NCBI RefSeq assembly: GCF_027887165.1
Contig: NC_077227.1
Location: 75,086,305-75,150,304 of the forward strand
Length of the DNA stretch: 64,000 bases
Source of the DNA: Monodelphis domestica
Taxonomy: Eukaryota > Chordata > Mammalia > Didelphimorphia > Didelphidae
Direction of reading: 5' to 3'
Shown: piece by piece, positions 1 to 26,971 of the stretch
How the letters are laid out: the number at the start of each line of letters is the position of its first letter
Numbering within the stretch: the stretch's first letter is position 1
Made by a program: the position numbers and the translations under genes
The notes under the pieces: model-generated
The model's input: only the letters and a program-made list of their open reading frames with translations
Told to the model about the DNA's origin: nothing
Database searches by the model: none

Positions 1-1030
1 GTTAGGTGCCCGGGGTGGGTGGGGGTGGGGTGCACATGCTGGCCTGTGTGGCATCAGCCCAGCTCCCACAGAGGAAAGTGATGCCTAAAAAGATTTGGGG
101 GTGGGGGAGGGGCCTTCGGCAAGAATAGGGCAGCTTGGAAGAGAATTAGGTTTGAGAGGAAAGGCAGTGAGCCCTACTGGATGTGCCCAGGACATCCAGT
201 TCAAATGAGGCATCAGGCACTCAGGTATTGTGATGAGCCTGGAGCTCAGGAAGGAGGCTTGGATTTGATGCTGGGAGTCATCTTCATTATGATGGTAATT
301 GGGCTCCTGGGAGCTGGGGAGAGAAGAGAGAAGATTCTGGGGATGTAGCCACTAATTATGTCTCTTGCCTTTGTTGGTGTACTCAGAAGGAGCTATGGCT
401 GTACGTGACATTGTTCTCTTTAGAAATGATGCCTAAATGGGACTTTTTTATTCTCAAAAATTATAATCTAACTGTTCCTAGAAGCAAAAGAAACCGATGG
501 CTTAAGGCAGTTATTTGAATCTAGCTCTTGAGCCATCATTAAGACCCTCAGGGCCTGCAGCAATTCCTGATTGTCCTTCAGCCACTCAGGGGCCCCTTTG
601 CATTGGCTGAGGAGGCCTCCCCTACCTGCCAATCAAATCATGGGTGCAAAATTTTAAGATCGGAAATTCAATCTCTGTCCTGGCCCCACTGCTTCCAGTG
701 AAAACAACAACAAAATAATAGTGAATGTGAAATTGTATCAATTTGGAGACCTGCTTTATTGATGAGGGAACTAAGGGGATGAATCCCGTATGGTCTTATT
801 ATAAATCTTCCCCAGCAGGCCAGAGGGTATTTGACTTAAACTAGTTAGCAGTGTCCACAGTGAAGAACCCAAGTGCCATATTTTATTAGATCAATGGTGG
901 ATTCCTTTGTGATAGAGATACCAGGGAACATCTTGTGAGAGTGGGTCATTGTTCTCCTTGACACAATAACCAAAGGTAAAGCACCCCCTATCAAGAGAGA
1001 AGTCTATCCTATCTCTATCTTCTTAATAAG
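1..1030. other. GLUD1 intron sequence, no recognised feature
   Basis: This is the 3' portion of the intron before the first visible GLUD1 exon. I see no open frame, RNA gene or clear repeat in it. It begins with a G-rich stretch (about 1-130) and is otherwise ordinary mixed sequence. Confidence 0.5.
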
Positions 1031-1569
1031 CATTATGTCACCTTTTAGAACAAATTTTAAGAATATAGAAGTTATTTACCTGCTAGCATGCGGCAGCGGC
1101 CACACCCCAGGCAATGGCTTCGACAGGCTGGCTAAACCTTGTAAGGGTAACCATCGGGTCGTTGACCCCTGGTGAACTAGGGCTTTGCTCACCCAGCATG
1201 TGAAGACTGCTGAACAGACGGAAGAAACCAACAAGAAGGTTCAACGGCTGAGAGGGCGACGCAGCAAAGCACTGTGGAGTGCTCAGGGCGTGTTGGAGCA
1301 CAAAGGACAACACGGCCATCCAATGCAACTGAGGAAGTCTCCAGGTGTAACAATTTTTTGTGCCACTGGACCCAGGCTTCCAACGCCGAGAGAGTGGGAC
1401 TGTCTGCGCACTTAAACCTTCATGCACAAGTCTCTTTGTGCACAAAAACACACAAAGACAATAGAGAGACTACTACTACTACTACTACCACCTATGATAC
1501 TTTCAGACTGTTGTATGGTAAATAATGACTGCTGTATTCTTAAAATTTGCTCTAAAAGGTGATATAATG
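1031..1569. mobile_element. Element with about 50-bp terminal inverted repeats and GC-rich core
   Basis: Positions 1031-1080 and the reverse complement of 1517-1569 match over about 50 bases with a few mismatches and one 3-base gap. They enclose a clearly GC-richer core (about 1083-1440) followed by a (CTA/ACT)n run at about 1469-1490. Inverted ends suggest a non-autonomous DNA transposon or foldback element. The trinucleotide tail after the core resembles the 3' end of RTE-type retroposons, so the core could be a separate insertion inside an older inverted-repeat element. The 122- and 76-codon open frames in the core resemble no protein I know and overlap on both strands. The family is not identified. 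Confidence 0.6.
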
Positions 1570-2038
1570 ATATCACGGTCACAGAACACAAAATTTTGAA
1601 AATATTACTGGATAAACCATCTATAGATGACCAATTTCAAAGAATAAGAACACAATAAAAATGCTAAAACTCTCCTAGATGTTACATATTTTTCAGTTCT
1701 TTTGAAAATGACTTTCTTTAGCAGTATGATTATCACTTAATGTGTTGTAGTTGATTATATATTTGTAAGGAGGAAGTAGATCATGAGGGTGGTCAAAAAA
1801 GGAAAAAGTGTTTACCATATTTCTGTTTATTTGCCCTAAAACAAATATTTTGAAGTTTCTCATCTTCCAAGATTTTCACCTTGACATATCTGTAGACTTT
1901 TAAATCATCCCTTTTCTTTTAATTTGTTTGTTTCTCTTTATTCAGAACTCTTCCTACTTTTAGGTCATTTTAGTGACCTTTTCTGGCCCTTCTCCACCTT
2001 AGCTTTCCTGATATACAACAATTAGAAGGAATGATTGA

Positions 2039-2228
2039 AGGGGCAGCTAGCTGATGCAGTGTATAGAGCACCAGGCTTGGAGACAGAAGGACCTAGATTC
2101 AAATGTGGCCTCACACTCCCTAGCTGGGTTCCCCATGGCAAGTCACTTAACCCATTTGTCAAGACCTTGCTGCTTTTCTGTTTTAGAGTTGTTACTAGGA
2201 CAGAAAGTAATGGTTTAAAAAAAAAAGA
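2039..2228 (+). mobile_element. Marsupial tRNA-type SINE
   Basis: The head begins with a ggggcagctag motif and includes a B-box-like segment (tagattcaaatg). It is followed by the conserved 'aagtcacttaaccc' block and an A-rich tail near 2218-2228. The copy is diverged. Confidence 0.8.
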
Positions 2229-2230
2229 AA

Positions 2231-2305
2231 TGAATGAAAAATCACTTATTAAGCACTTCTTATGGACCAAGCAAAGTTCAATGTGCTAAGCACTAAGAGA
2301 TCAAG
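2231..2305 (-). mobile_element. Short fragment of an old LINE, antisense
   Basis: The stretch 'cttattaagcacttcttatg...gtgctaagcac' resembles the reverse complement of an L2-type 3' end. It is short and diverged. Confidence 0.35.
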
Positions 2306-3048
2306 ATTTAGAAGTCTGTAGTGGGTCAGCCTGCAGCTTAGAGCCATTTTTCACAAGTTTGTTTTCTTTGACCATTTAAATTACATTTTCTTAGAGAAAT
2401 AATGCTATTAACTCGAGTTAAATTTGCAGTTAGTCCTCAGAATAGTCCAGATATGCATCCTAACTCTTACAGTGTAAAACTGAGGAAAATTAGGTTTTCT
2501 TTATACTTATTATCACCTTACATGGAGGTTTTTTGGTTTGTTTGTTGTTCTTGTTTTTCCAGAATAGATTTTTCCCCTCTTCCCCTCCCCTTTTAAATAG
2601 CAAAAGTATTTGACTTGGTCTCATTTTTATTCTCACAGAAACCTTGTGAGGTAGGTCATAGTGTGGCCAGATATAAATTGGATATACAGGTTAGGGGAGG
2701 GAACTTCTACAAAACCAGTGAGTTAAGTGCTTTGCTTGTTTGCATAAAAATACCTTGACTTGTTCTTTCTACCATATATACTTTAAAAATCAATTATGGG
2801 CTTGTCCATTTTTTTATTTTTTTTTTGCCTACGTGATAAACGCACAACATATTTTTCCAAAAGAAATTGAAATACATTGCTGTGTGCCTTTTGAAAAAGA
2901 TTCTGCTTTCTGTTTACAGTGAAATAAATGAGATCGTATTATATGGACTGTTCAAACACATTTTAGGCTAGTTTGACTTTTCTTATACAGCATTCTTGGT
3001 CTTCCCAACATTAGCTTATGTGGATTTAGCTTAAAAATTGATTGCGTT

Positions 3049-18428
<15,380 letters not shown>

Positions 18429-19825
18429 ACCTTCACTAGTGGTCCTCACCGCCGCGTAGAGCATCCTTTCCTCACCGCTTCCTCTTCTGTTCCCTCTTCC
18501 AGCCTATCACAAGTTTACATGTAACCACAGAAATACCTTTTCCGTCCTAACTTACTCTAGTGAACGCTTCCCAGCCAGCTTCAGCCCAAATTAGTCTTTA
18601 ATTTCTTTTAAACCAGACGAGGCATGTGCAGACTCCCGGCTCTAACCATAGCTGGTCAGCATGTTCGAGGGCCATGGGGGCTATTTGGCTGCTCTGGCTG
18701 CCTCCTCTGCTGCACCGGCTGAGCATCCAGTGACCCCGGCTGTCAGCTCCCTCCCTCTCCTTGGCTCTTTGCACTTTGGGTGAATACTAGAGCTTGCTTG
18801 GAGGCTTGGAAGAGGGTCTTCTTATGACTTGTGTCTGGTCACTGTCAGAAGAGAGAATGACCGTCCTGCAGGGAGTTAGTGTTACTTTACATCAGCAAAA
18901 TAGCTCCATTTGACCGTTGCAGAATTATAGACTTTTCTCTCTTAGTCAAGTTTTTCCTCCCTTTTTAAGGAAAAAAAAAAATCCATGCTGCTGTAATAGA
19001 ATTGCCTTTAATCACTTATCAAACCTGATCTTGACTCAAAGCAGTGAGATGCCTATAAATGTGGATGAAAGAAGCTAGTATTTTTATAATCTGAAAAGAA
19101 CATTATCATTTATAGTTTATCACCTGTGTATAGTTATCCAACAAAAATTAAAATCCAGTTCCTAAGAATAGAGGATTTTCATCTTTATAACTCAACAGCT
19201 GAATGGGGCTTATTTTTCTTTTAATATTTAAAAATATTCTGAACTTTGCTAAATGTAGTCCTGGTGTGGTCCAATGGACTTAGTCACCTCTTCATTGTAA
19301 AAAAAAAATTAGAAGTTTTTGTTGGGGGGGCATGTTTTGCTTTGAGATCTGATCAGATTATTAGATATTATGGTGCCTCATTGAAAAGTGAATTAAAATA
19401 TAAAGTCTAACCAGAAACAGTTTTGACCTTGTCGTTTGGACCCTCTGATGGCTCTAAATATTGGTCAATGACTTAGTCTCTGGAAGTCTTTGTATTTTCT
19501 CTTTATTTAGAGACCTCACATTCTGAATGTAATGAAGCCTAACAAAGTGGACCTTGACACAAAATTGGATCAAATCTGGTTGTTTTGTTTTGGACAAGTT
19601 TATTTCTTTGGGGTTATTTGGGGAAGCCTTTTTGTCTAGAGTCCCAATGAAGTGCCAGATATTTATACAGTGAAAAGAATTCTCCATCTCCCCCTCCCCC
19701 CTTTTTTAAGGAAAAAAAATCACAGAAATTTCATGTTTTTTTTTTTTCTAATACTTTGTAACTGCATGACTTACTTAACAGGTTGATAAAAGCAGTTATT
19801 AAAAAGCTCATCTTTTTCAAACCTA
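18429..19825 (+). other. GLUD1: GLUD1 3' untranslated region
   Basis: About 1.4 kb of low-repeat sequence follows the stop. It ends near an ATTAAA signal and a GT-rich stretch (ctcttctgtgtgtttttt). An alternative ATTAAA at 19392-19397 could give a shorter transcript. Confidence 0.75.
19798..19803 (+). terminator. GLUD1: GLUD1 polyadenylation signal (ATTAAA)
   Basis: ATTAAA is followed about 30-45 bases later by a T/GT-rich downstream element. This is the best candidate for the main 3' end. Confidence 0.6.
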
Positions 19826-19879
19826 CTGTTTCTCTTCTGTGTGTTTTTTAAAATGTCTTCTCTGATATATTAAAGATAA

Positions 19880-22010
19880 TTTTCACCCTGAGGCCCTACC
19901 CAGAATGGCGTTCTTATGAGGAGGCCCAGCCTCACCTCCCACTTCCACACTAGCTGCTTCCTGACCCCATTTTCCCCAACCCCCTCAATAACCTCCCTGA
20001 AATCATTCCTCACCGAGTAGCACAGTTCATCCCATCTTAGCCTCCTACCCCAATAGTCCTGAACCCTTGGCTCTTAGGCTGTTCCCCATGCCCAACTCTG
20101 GAACCCCCATCTATGCCTCCTTCCACCTTGAGGGCTTGATTCTCCCTCTGATGAGCTCCTCCTCCTTCTGTGGGGCAGCATCCCTCATTAAAGCATCTTT
20201 TCATTGAGAGTGGGGCCCAGTACATCACCAGAGAAGAAAAGCTCATTTATTTGACATGCATTCACAGACACAAGATTCCCCGAGGCTGACCCAGCTGTAC
20301 TGCTTCCAGTCTCTGAGAGCCTGGGAGTCCAGGCTTCCCACTGTATTTTTGCTAGGTCTTACCTTCACTCAGTCCTCAACCTGTACATATTTCCCAAGAC
20401 ATTCTGGTGTCTATTACCTACCAACCACTAGGACACTTGCCTTCATCAGTACCTAGTGAGCTGCCCTTTTCTGTGACCTCCTCTACCCCACCTCAGCCAC
20501 ACACCATGATAGTCATCCCTTCACTCTTGCCATCACTCAACTTTCTGCTTCCATGTTCATGAACTCCAAGGTTCCTTCAGATTAAAAAAAAACAACAAAA
20601 AAAAAACCTTCCCTCTGCCTTATGGCCCCAAACTGTTCTTTGTCCCTATTATGACTCCAATCTCTTGACCCCCTCAGTTTTCTCTTGGGCTATCATCCCT
20701 GCACTGCCATGCTCTCATTCCTTTTCCCATCTTGAACCATTGGTGAAGCAGTTAAAACTGTCTACCATCCACCAGACACCATGTCTAAAGATCTGGTGAG
20801 CCTAGTCCTTGGATGACTCCAACCACTTGCTACTTGACTCCTCATGCGCTCCATAAAGAAGCTTGGAGAAAATAATTATTTTCTGGATTAGAAATTTGAC
20901 TGATCATGCCCATTAAACCTCCACGACAGCAAAGTAATACTTGGCTCTCCTCCCTCCATCCTTATGCCCCAACTCTTAGATGCTTTCATCACCTTCATGC
21001 TTGGCTCTTGCTAAGGCAAACCCCCTGGACATACCCATCTTACAGACCAGATTGCCCCTTCTGTCTGCTCCCATTTCTCACTAATCTTCCATTTCTTCCT
21101 ATCTGAGGCTCCCAGGCTGGCTTCCTGCTACTGACAACTATGTTCGTGTCTTCCCCATCCTCTCTGGCTCCATCCAACCCTTCTCGCCACCTTCCCTTTC
21201 ATGACTGAACTCCTTGAGAAGACTCAACAATCTGTGCCTGCACCTCTTTTTCTCTGTCTCATTTACTTATTTGACAAAATTTTCCAAAGTGATTAATTTA
21301 AATGCCAAGTGAAGTAGCCTTTTCTAAACCCTCTTCCTTTTTGACTTCTCTGCAGTCTGACACCCTGGGTAACCTCCTTTGTACTCTGATCTTTCCAAAT
21401 TTTCATGACATCATCCTTTTCTGGGTCTTCTACTGAATGATAACTCTACCAACTCCTTTGCTGGCTCCTCTTCCCAGTCCTGCTCTCTCCAAGAGAATTT
21501 CCTTAAAGGCTCCTTCTGTGCTCTCTTCTTCCTCATGCTATTTTGTTGGGTTATATCATTAGCTCCATCGATGCAGGTGATCTATTTGTCAAACCCTGAC
21601 TTCTCCAGGCTAGCCTCTCCATCTGTCCTTTGCACGTTCTAAAGTGGATATCTTGGAGATAGGCATCTTAAACCCAACATATCCAAAACTGAGCTCATCT
21701 CTTCATGGATGCCTCTCCTCCTTTCCATATTGTTGCAGAATAGTATAGCAGCATCCTGCCATGCATCCAGGCTTTGACTCCTTACTCTCATCTACCAAAT
21801 CCAATCAATGCCCAAAGCCTATAGACGTTGCTTTTATAGCATATTTAACATATATATACTCCTCTATAAACTCTTCCTTCCTCTGATGTGCTCAAGTCCC
21901 CATCACCCCACACCTGGTCTATTTTATTAGCCTCTAAGCCTCTCCCCACTCCAATCCATCCTTGGCTCTCCCATCCCCACCCTCCTAATTTCAGTAAACT
22001 CCCTGTCACT
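19880..22010 (+). mobile_element. L2-type LINE, long pyrimidine-rich 3' portion
   Basis: About 2.1 kb carries phrases typical of L2 ('ccaaaactgagctcatct', 'cacctggtctattttattagcctctaagcctc'). It begins just after the GLUD1 3' end. The reading frame is broken throughout. Confidence 0.55.
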
Positions 22011-22040
22011 AGTCTTGGCTCTCAATCCATTGAGCAACCC
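22011..22040 (-). mobile_element. SINE head fragment
   Basis: 'ggctctcaatccattgagca...cagctgccccc' is the antisense head of the short marsupial SINE without its body. Confidence 0.6.
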
Positions 22041-22199
22041 AGCTGCCCCCAGTATAAAAATTAAAAAACAAAAAACAAAAAAAATGGGAGAGACATAACT
22101 ACTTTTCTCTACTATGTAAAGAATTATGTGAACATATTATTGGAAAGAAATTATTAAAAAAATAATAAAAATTCCCCCCTGTAAAAAGGAATTCTTTCA

Positions 22200-23036
22200 T
22201 TTCTTTAATTTAACAGGGGACCAGGAGATCCTCTTACCAGAGATGTGTCCAGGGATTAACCAGCCCACAGTGATAGGAAGTAGAAACCATAGAGACAGGA
22301 AGGACAAACTATAGAGGCAGGAAGGAGGAACCATAGAGACAGGAAGTGAGGTAGGAAATTATTATAAAAGGAGTCAATTGCTGACAATTGGGGGTCAGTT
22401 GCTGACAGTTAGGGTTGGCAGTTGTGGGGAAGTTGGCTGCTGGACATGAGTTGGTGGTTGCTGTTTAGTTGCCGGAATATAAAGGCAGACCTGAGCTTAC
22501 TGAGGGTTTTTGGCTTTAGCCTTTAGAGGCCATTTTGGCTTTGGGTTTTTTGTTTTTTTGTTTGGGATGTTGGGTTTTTTTCTTTCTGGAACTTTTTGGA
22601 AGGTGGCTGGTCCTCATTGACAAATCTATTTGGGGTTGGATTAAACACTGATTGGGCTAGTTTCAATTGGGCTGGATTGGGTTGGAACACTGGGGTGGTT
22701 ATTAGTGGTAGTTATAGGTAGATATAGGCAGTTTTAGGTAGTGATTATAGGTAGTTATAGGACAACTAGTATAGACATTAGGAAATTTTCTCTACCTCTT
22801 TCCTATATTTCTCTCCTTTACTATATTTATTTTGCTATATTCTTTTACTATTTCTATTTTAATCAAACTAAATTGTTAATTGTTAAAAGCTATTAGAAGT
22901 TTTTTTTTTCTGACTTAAAGGGATAATATTAATTTACAACTCTACTATATTCTCATTAAAACTTAAATTATTAAAAGCTGCTTTCTTATTTTGTCAAAAC
23001 TCCTAATTTAACCATTATACCCCTCAAAAGAATTAT
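22200..23036 (+). mobile_element. Probable solo LTR of an endogenous retrovirus
   Basis: The block has an LTR-like layout: repeated motifs (accatagagacaggaag twice, gttgctgaca twice), TATA-like sites at about 22362 and 22476, then a T-rich segment ending near 'cccctca'. No retroviral genes are visible. An 'aaagaattatgt' motif occurs at both outer sides (about 22119 and 23027), longer than a normal retroviral duplication, so the edges are uncertain. It is a fossil. Confidence 0.45.
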
Positions 23037-23149
23037 GTAACTATTACCTGAGACCTGTTTGACTTGATCCCTCTTTCCCCCTCATCCCCAAAAAGGAACC
23101 TCAAGGAATTTATGTACTAAGAGATAACATGGGAGTGAATTTTTGTTGT

Positions 23150-23655
23150 GAGTCATTTTTCATTTATGTCTGATGCTTCAAGACCCCATTTGGAGTTTTC
23201 TTGGCAGAGATAATAGAGTGTTTTGCCATTTTCTTCTCCAGCTCATTTTCTAGATGAGAAAACTGAGGCAAAAAGGGTTTGCCCAAACTAAGGCTAAATA
23301 TAAGAATGAAAACTGCCTGAAAATGGAATGGATCAATTTGAAGGTAATGTTGAGTTCTCTGTCCTTGAAGGGTTTTATTTTCTTTTTAAAGAGGAGTCTG
23401 AATAATTGCCAAGAAATTCATGCTTCAAGTAGTAATTGGACTAGTTCATTTCTGAAGTCTCGTAAGTTTCTGATATGGACCATTGATTTTTTTTTTATCA
23501 TTGACTTGGACATAGTATTGAACTAATTCTCTAGATACATTAATATGCCTTACCCAACTTGCTCAAAGTCACACAGCCAGGAAGAGTCTGAGGCAAGATT
23601 TGAAATCATATCTTCTTGATAGAACCCTATCCACTGCACCTCTCAACTAGAGCAT
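23150..23655 (-). mobile_element. MAR1-like SINE, split by unrelated sequence
   Basis: The antisense 3' part ('ccatttggagttttcttggcag' to 'aaactgaggcaaa', about 23150-23290) and 5' part ('gctcaaagtcacacagccag', about 23548-23652) are separated by about 250 bases of unassigned sequence, presumably inserted. Confidence 0.65.
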
Positions 23656-23689
23656 TTCCCATGAAAATACCAGGGGTAAGAATCAGGGC

Positions 23690-23815
23690 AGCATGATATG
23701 TCAGGGACTTTGGAGTCACACATGCCAGGTCTGGGTAGCTTCAGGCAAGTCACAGATCCTCCCTGGACTTTAATTTCTTCACCTTTAACCTGGGAGAGTC
23801 TAAATAAATCCTCTC
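23690..23815 (+). mobile_element. MIR/MAR-like SINE
   Basis: Diverged sense copy: 'ggcagcatgatatgtcagg...tcaggcaagtcac...tttcttcacc'. Confidence 0.45.
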
Positions 23816-23845
23816 ACAAAATGGATTCAGGGGCTGGGGAGTGAC

Positions 23846-24035
23846 CAGTTGGTGGCTCAGTGGATTGAGAGCCAGCTCTAGAACCAAAAAAGTTCTGGGC
23901 TCAAATCTGGCCTCAGATACTTCTTAATTGTGTGACCCTGGTCAAGTCACTTAACTTCAGTTGCCTAGCCCTGACAGTTCTTCGGCCTTTGAACTGATAC
24001 TTAATATTGATTCTAAGATGGAAGGCAAGAGTTTA
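23846..24035 (+). mobile_element. Marsupial tRNA-type SINE
   Basis: Complete sense copy from 'ggtggctcagtggattgagag' (abridged) to 'gattctaagatggaaggc'. Confidence 0.85.
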
Positions 24036-24773
24036 AGGGGGGTCGGGGGGGGAAGAAGTGATTTTGGAGAGGATATGCATGTATTCCAAATGATGCCACT
24101 GCTAGAAATATTTTCTGTCCTTCAATGGTATGAGAGGGGATCTGATTTTTGGAACCTATCTAAAGTCACATAGATATATGATGGGCAATCAAGCTGGGCA
24201 CTAATGGGGTGGTTTTTTTGTTTTTGTTTTTGTTTTTTTTTTGTGTGAGAACGGAGGAGGAGAATTCCAATTCTTTGCCTCCTTAAAAAATACAATGTCT
24301 GTATAGTAGAATACATGTATGACCTCCTGAGATAACTATTTTGAAAGACAATAACCATTTGGATGACAAATAAATAGCATTTTATGAATTTCCCCTTGTA
24401 CATTGAACAGATGCTAACTAATCAGGTAAGGTATTTTATAAAGATCTGTAAACATAGCCATAAAGACAGGTCCAAGGCAAGAACTATTCCATAGCCCTTA
24501 AAATGCTCCAAAGTTCTTTTCATTGAGCCCTTAGCAAATAGCTATTGATAGAAAAAGCTGGGAATACTGTTCTGGGTAGGATGAGCTATCTCAACAAATT
24601 AATACTCCATTTTCTCAAAGGCTTTTAACAGAAATGGTCGTAACCTGCATTACATTTCAAAAGGGAAAGAAAAACAGACATTCTTGTTAATTTAAAATCT
24701 CCAGAGATCCTGAAAGGTTATCGAGTCAAGGAAACAAATAATTGTTTAGGGCTTTGGGATTTAGGTAGCTTTG

Positions 24774-25000
24774 TTATTCAATTGTTTTGGTCATGTCTGA
24801 AATTTTGTTACTCCATTGGGGGTTTTCTTGGCAAAGATACTGGAATAGTTGGCTATTTTCCTTCTCCATCTCATTTTATAGATGAGTAAACTGAGGCAGA
24901 CAGGGTGAAATGACTTGCCTAGAGTCACACAGCTAGTAAGCATCTGAGGCCAGCTTCCTGAATTCAGACCTGGCACTCTATCCAGTGTACCATCTCTGTC
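24774..25000 (-). mobile_element. MAR1-like SINE
   Basis: Antisense copy: 'gggttttcttggcaaagata', 'aaactgaggca', 'cacacagctagtaag' and the head end. It is followed by a C-run and a TA-rich stretch. Confidence 0.8.
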
Positions 25001-25484
25001 TCTTCCCCCCCCCCCCCATATATAATATATTTTTACATATATATATAAAGTTATAGAGGAGTACCCAAACTGAAAAAAAGGGAAATCCTTGAAAAACTTG
25101 CACATACTTTGCCATTTGTCATTCACAACCACCCTTCAAGGTGTAGGGAGTACAAATATCCCAGATGTCTGTGGACAGGTACATCGCTCAGAGTCAAACC
25201 TAGTTTCGTTGATTACAAATCCCAATGCTCTTTCCAACCATTCCATCACATTGCCTCCCCACTGACAGCAAGACCCATTTCCTTAATGGTATCTTGTTTT
25301 GCCTCACCTGCAAATGGCTTGACTAAAGACCTTAGCAATGAAAACCTGCTAATGGAAGTCATAAACGAAGTGTTTACAGGCTATAGCTTGCCTCTAGAAG
25401 TATAGGAGATTTGGGGAAGTTCCCTATTTCTTAGTTTCTTATTCCTCTCGTGTATCTAATAGGTAAATAGCAAAATTCAAATTT

Positions 25485-25732
25485 TCTAATAATACTTGAG
25501 CATTTATGTAGCAGTTTAAGGTTTGCAAAGAGCTTAACAAATATGATCACATTTGATTCTTGCAACATTTGTAGGAGGTGGAAATCTATCATTATTATCC
25601 TCAATTATTATTGAGGAAATTGAGAAATGTTAAGTAGCTTGCCCAGAGTCACTGCTAGTGTCTGAGATAAGAGTTGAACTCAAGTTGTCCTGACTCTTAA
25701 ATCCAGTGCTCTATCCATTGCACCACCACGGA
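25485..25732 (-). mobile_element. MIR/THER1-type SINE
   Basis: Antisense copy of the long therian MIR form: 'aaggtttgcaaagagctt', 'gaggaaattgag', 'tgcccagagtcac', 'gctctatccattgcacc'. Confidence 0.75.
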
Positions 25733-25798
25733 ATTAGGGTTAAGTTATAATCTGCAGCCTAGCAGGTTACACTTAAATAATACCAGAATCTGCCAACA

Positions 25799-25999
25799 AG
25801 AGGCAACTGGGTGGTTCAGTGGATTGAGAGACAGGCCTAGAGACAGAAGGTCCTGGGTTCAAATCTGGCCTCAGATACTTCCTAGCTTTGTGACCCTGAG
25901 CAAGTCACTTATTGTCCAGCCCTTCCTGCTCTTCTGCCTTGGAACCAATATACAGCATTGATTCAAAGATGGAAGGTAAGGGTTTTATTTATTTATTTA
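25799..25999 (+). mobile_element. Marsupial tRNA-type SINE
   Basis: Complete sense copy with a T/A-rich end (ttatttatttattt). Confidence 0.85.
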
Positions 26000-26039
26000 A
26001 AGGCTCTACCAATAGGAATGCTTTTAAAGAAGACCTTAG

Positions 26040-26268
26040 AGGGTTAGTTGGGTGGTTCAGTGGCTTGGGAGTCGGCTTGGGAGTCAAGCCTAAAAATAGG
26101 AGATCCTGGGTTCAAATATGACCTCAGTTACTTCCTAGCTATGTGACCCTTGACGAATCACTTATTAATAACCCTTATTGCCTAGCCCTTACTGCTCTTC
26201 TGCCTTGAAACCAACATTTAGTACTGATTCTAAGACAGAAGATAAGGGTTTTAAAAAATACTTCAAGT
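26040..26268 (+). mobile_element. Marsupial tRNA-type SINE
   Basis: Complete sense copy with a small duplication in the head ('gcttgggagtc' twice). Confidence 0.85.
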
Positions 26269-26569
26269 GCCCTTCAAACATTGCTTGCCTAGGCTGAAGG
26301 CTGGAGTTGAAAATTTGTTAAAGAAAGGGTTAGCATCTATGCTAGAAATTATTTTTTTCTAGTTAAAAGCACTTGCTTATTGGTTACAATATCAACTCAT
26401 GGCAATATGTTTCCCTGAGCCACTGTATAAACATAAAAATCAAATGCACTGGAAAAAAGTATAAACAGAAGTTTATAGTAAATGACCATTTTCATAGGGA
26501 AGTCATTGATGGAAAAGCACTATTAGAGAATGCCTAGCTGGTTTTTTATTATATGCTAGAAATTCTTTG

Positions 26570-26690
26570 TTTTGTGTGAATTACAATTATTATTATCTCA
26601 CTTAAATTTCATAGCAATCCTGCAAGGAAAGTATTATGGTATTACGATTGCCACAGTACAGTTGGGAAACTGAGGCAAAGTGACTATTAA
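26570..26690 (-). mobile_element. MIR-type SINE
   Basis: Diverged antisense copy ending in 'gaaactgaggcaaagtgac'. Confidence 0.5.
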
Positions 26691-26971
26691 CCACGTCTGG
26701 AACTCTTTCAACTCATCTCTCTTCCCAGATTCCCTATTTTTCAATTCCCAGGAAAAATCCCAATTTCTGTAAGAATATGCTAGAAATTCTTAAGGAGTCA
26801 TACAGGAAAAATTTTGCTGGGAGAGAAACATAGTTATCTTTATAATGTCAAATGGTTACTCTACTTTCAATAGAGTATCAAATGCAAAAGAGTTCAGAGA
26901 CTCTTACATTTATAGATAAAAGAGACTTCATCTTAGATATGAGGATTCATAGATTTGGGAGGGGAAGAGAC

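Noticed and set aside
1083-1451. 122-codon minus-strand open frame, the longest outside simple repeats early in the window
   Set aside because: Overlaps open frames on the other strand, lies within an inverted-repeat element, and resembles no known protein.
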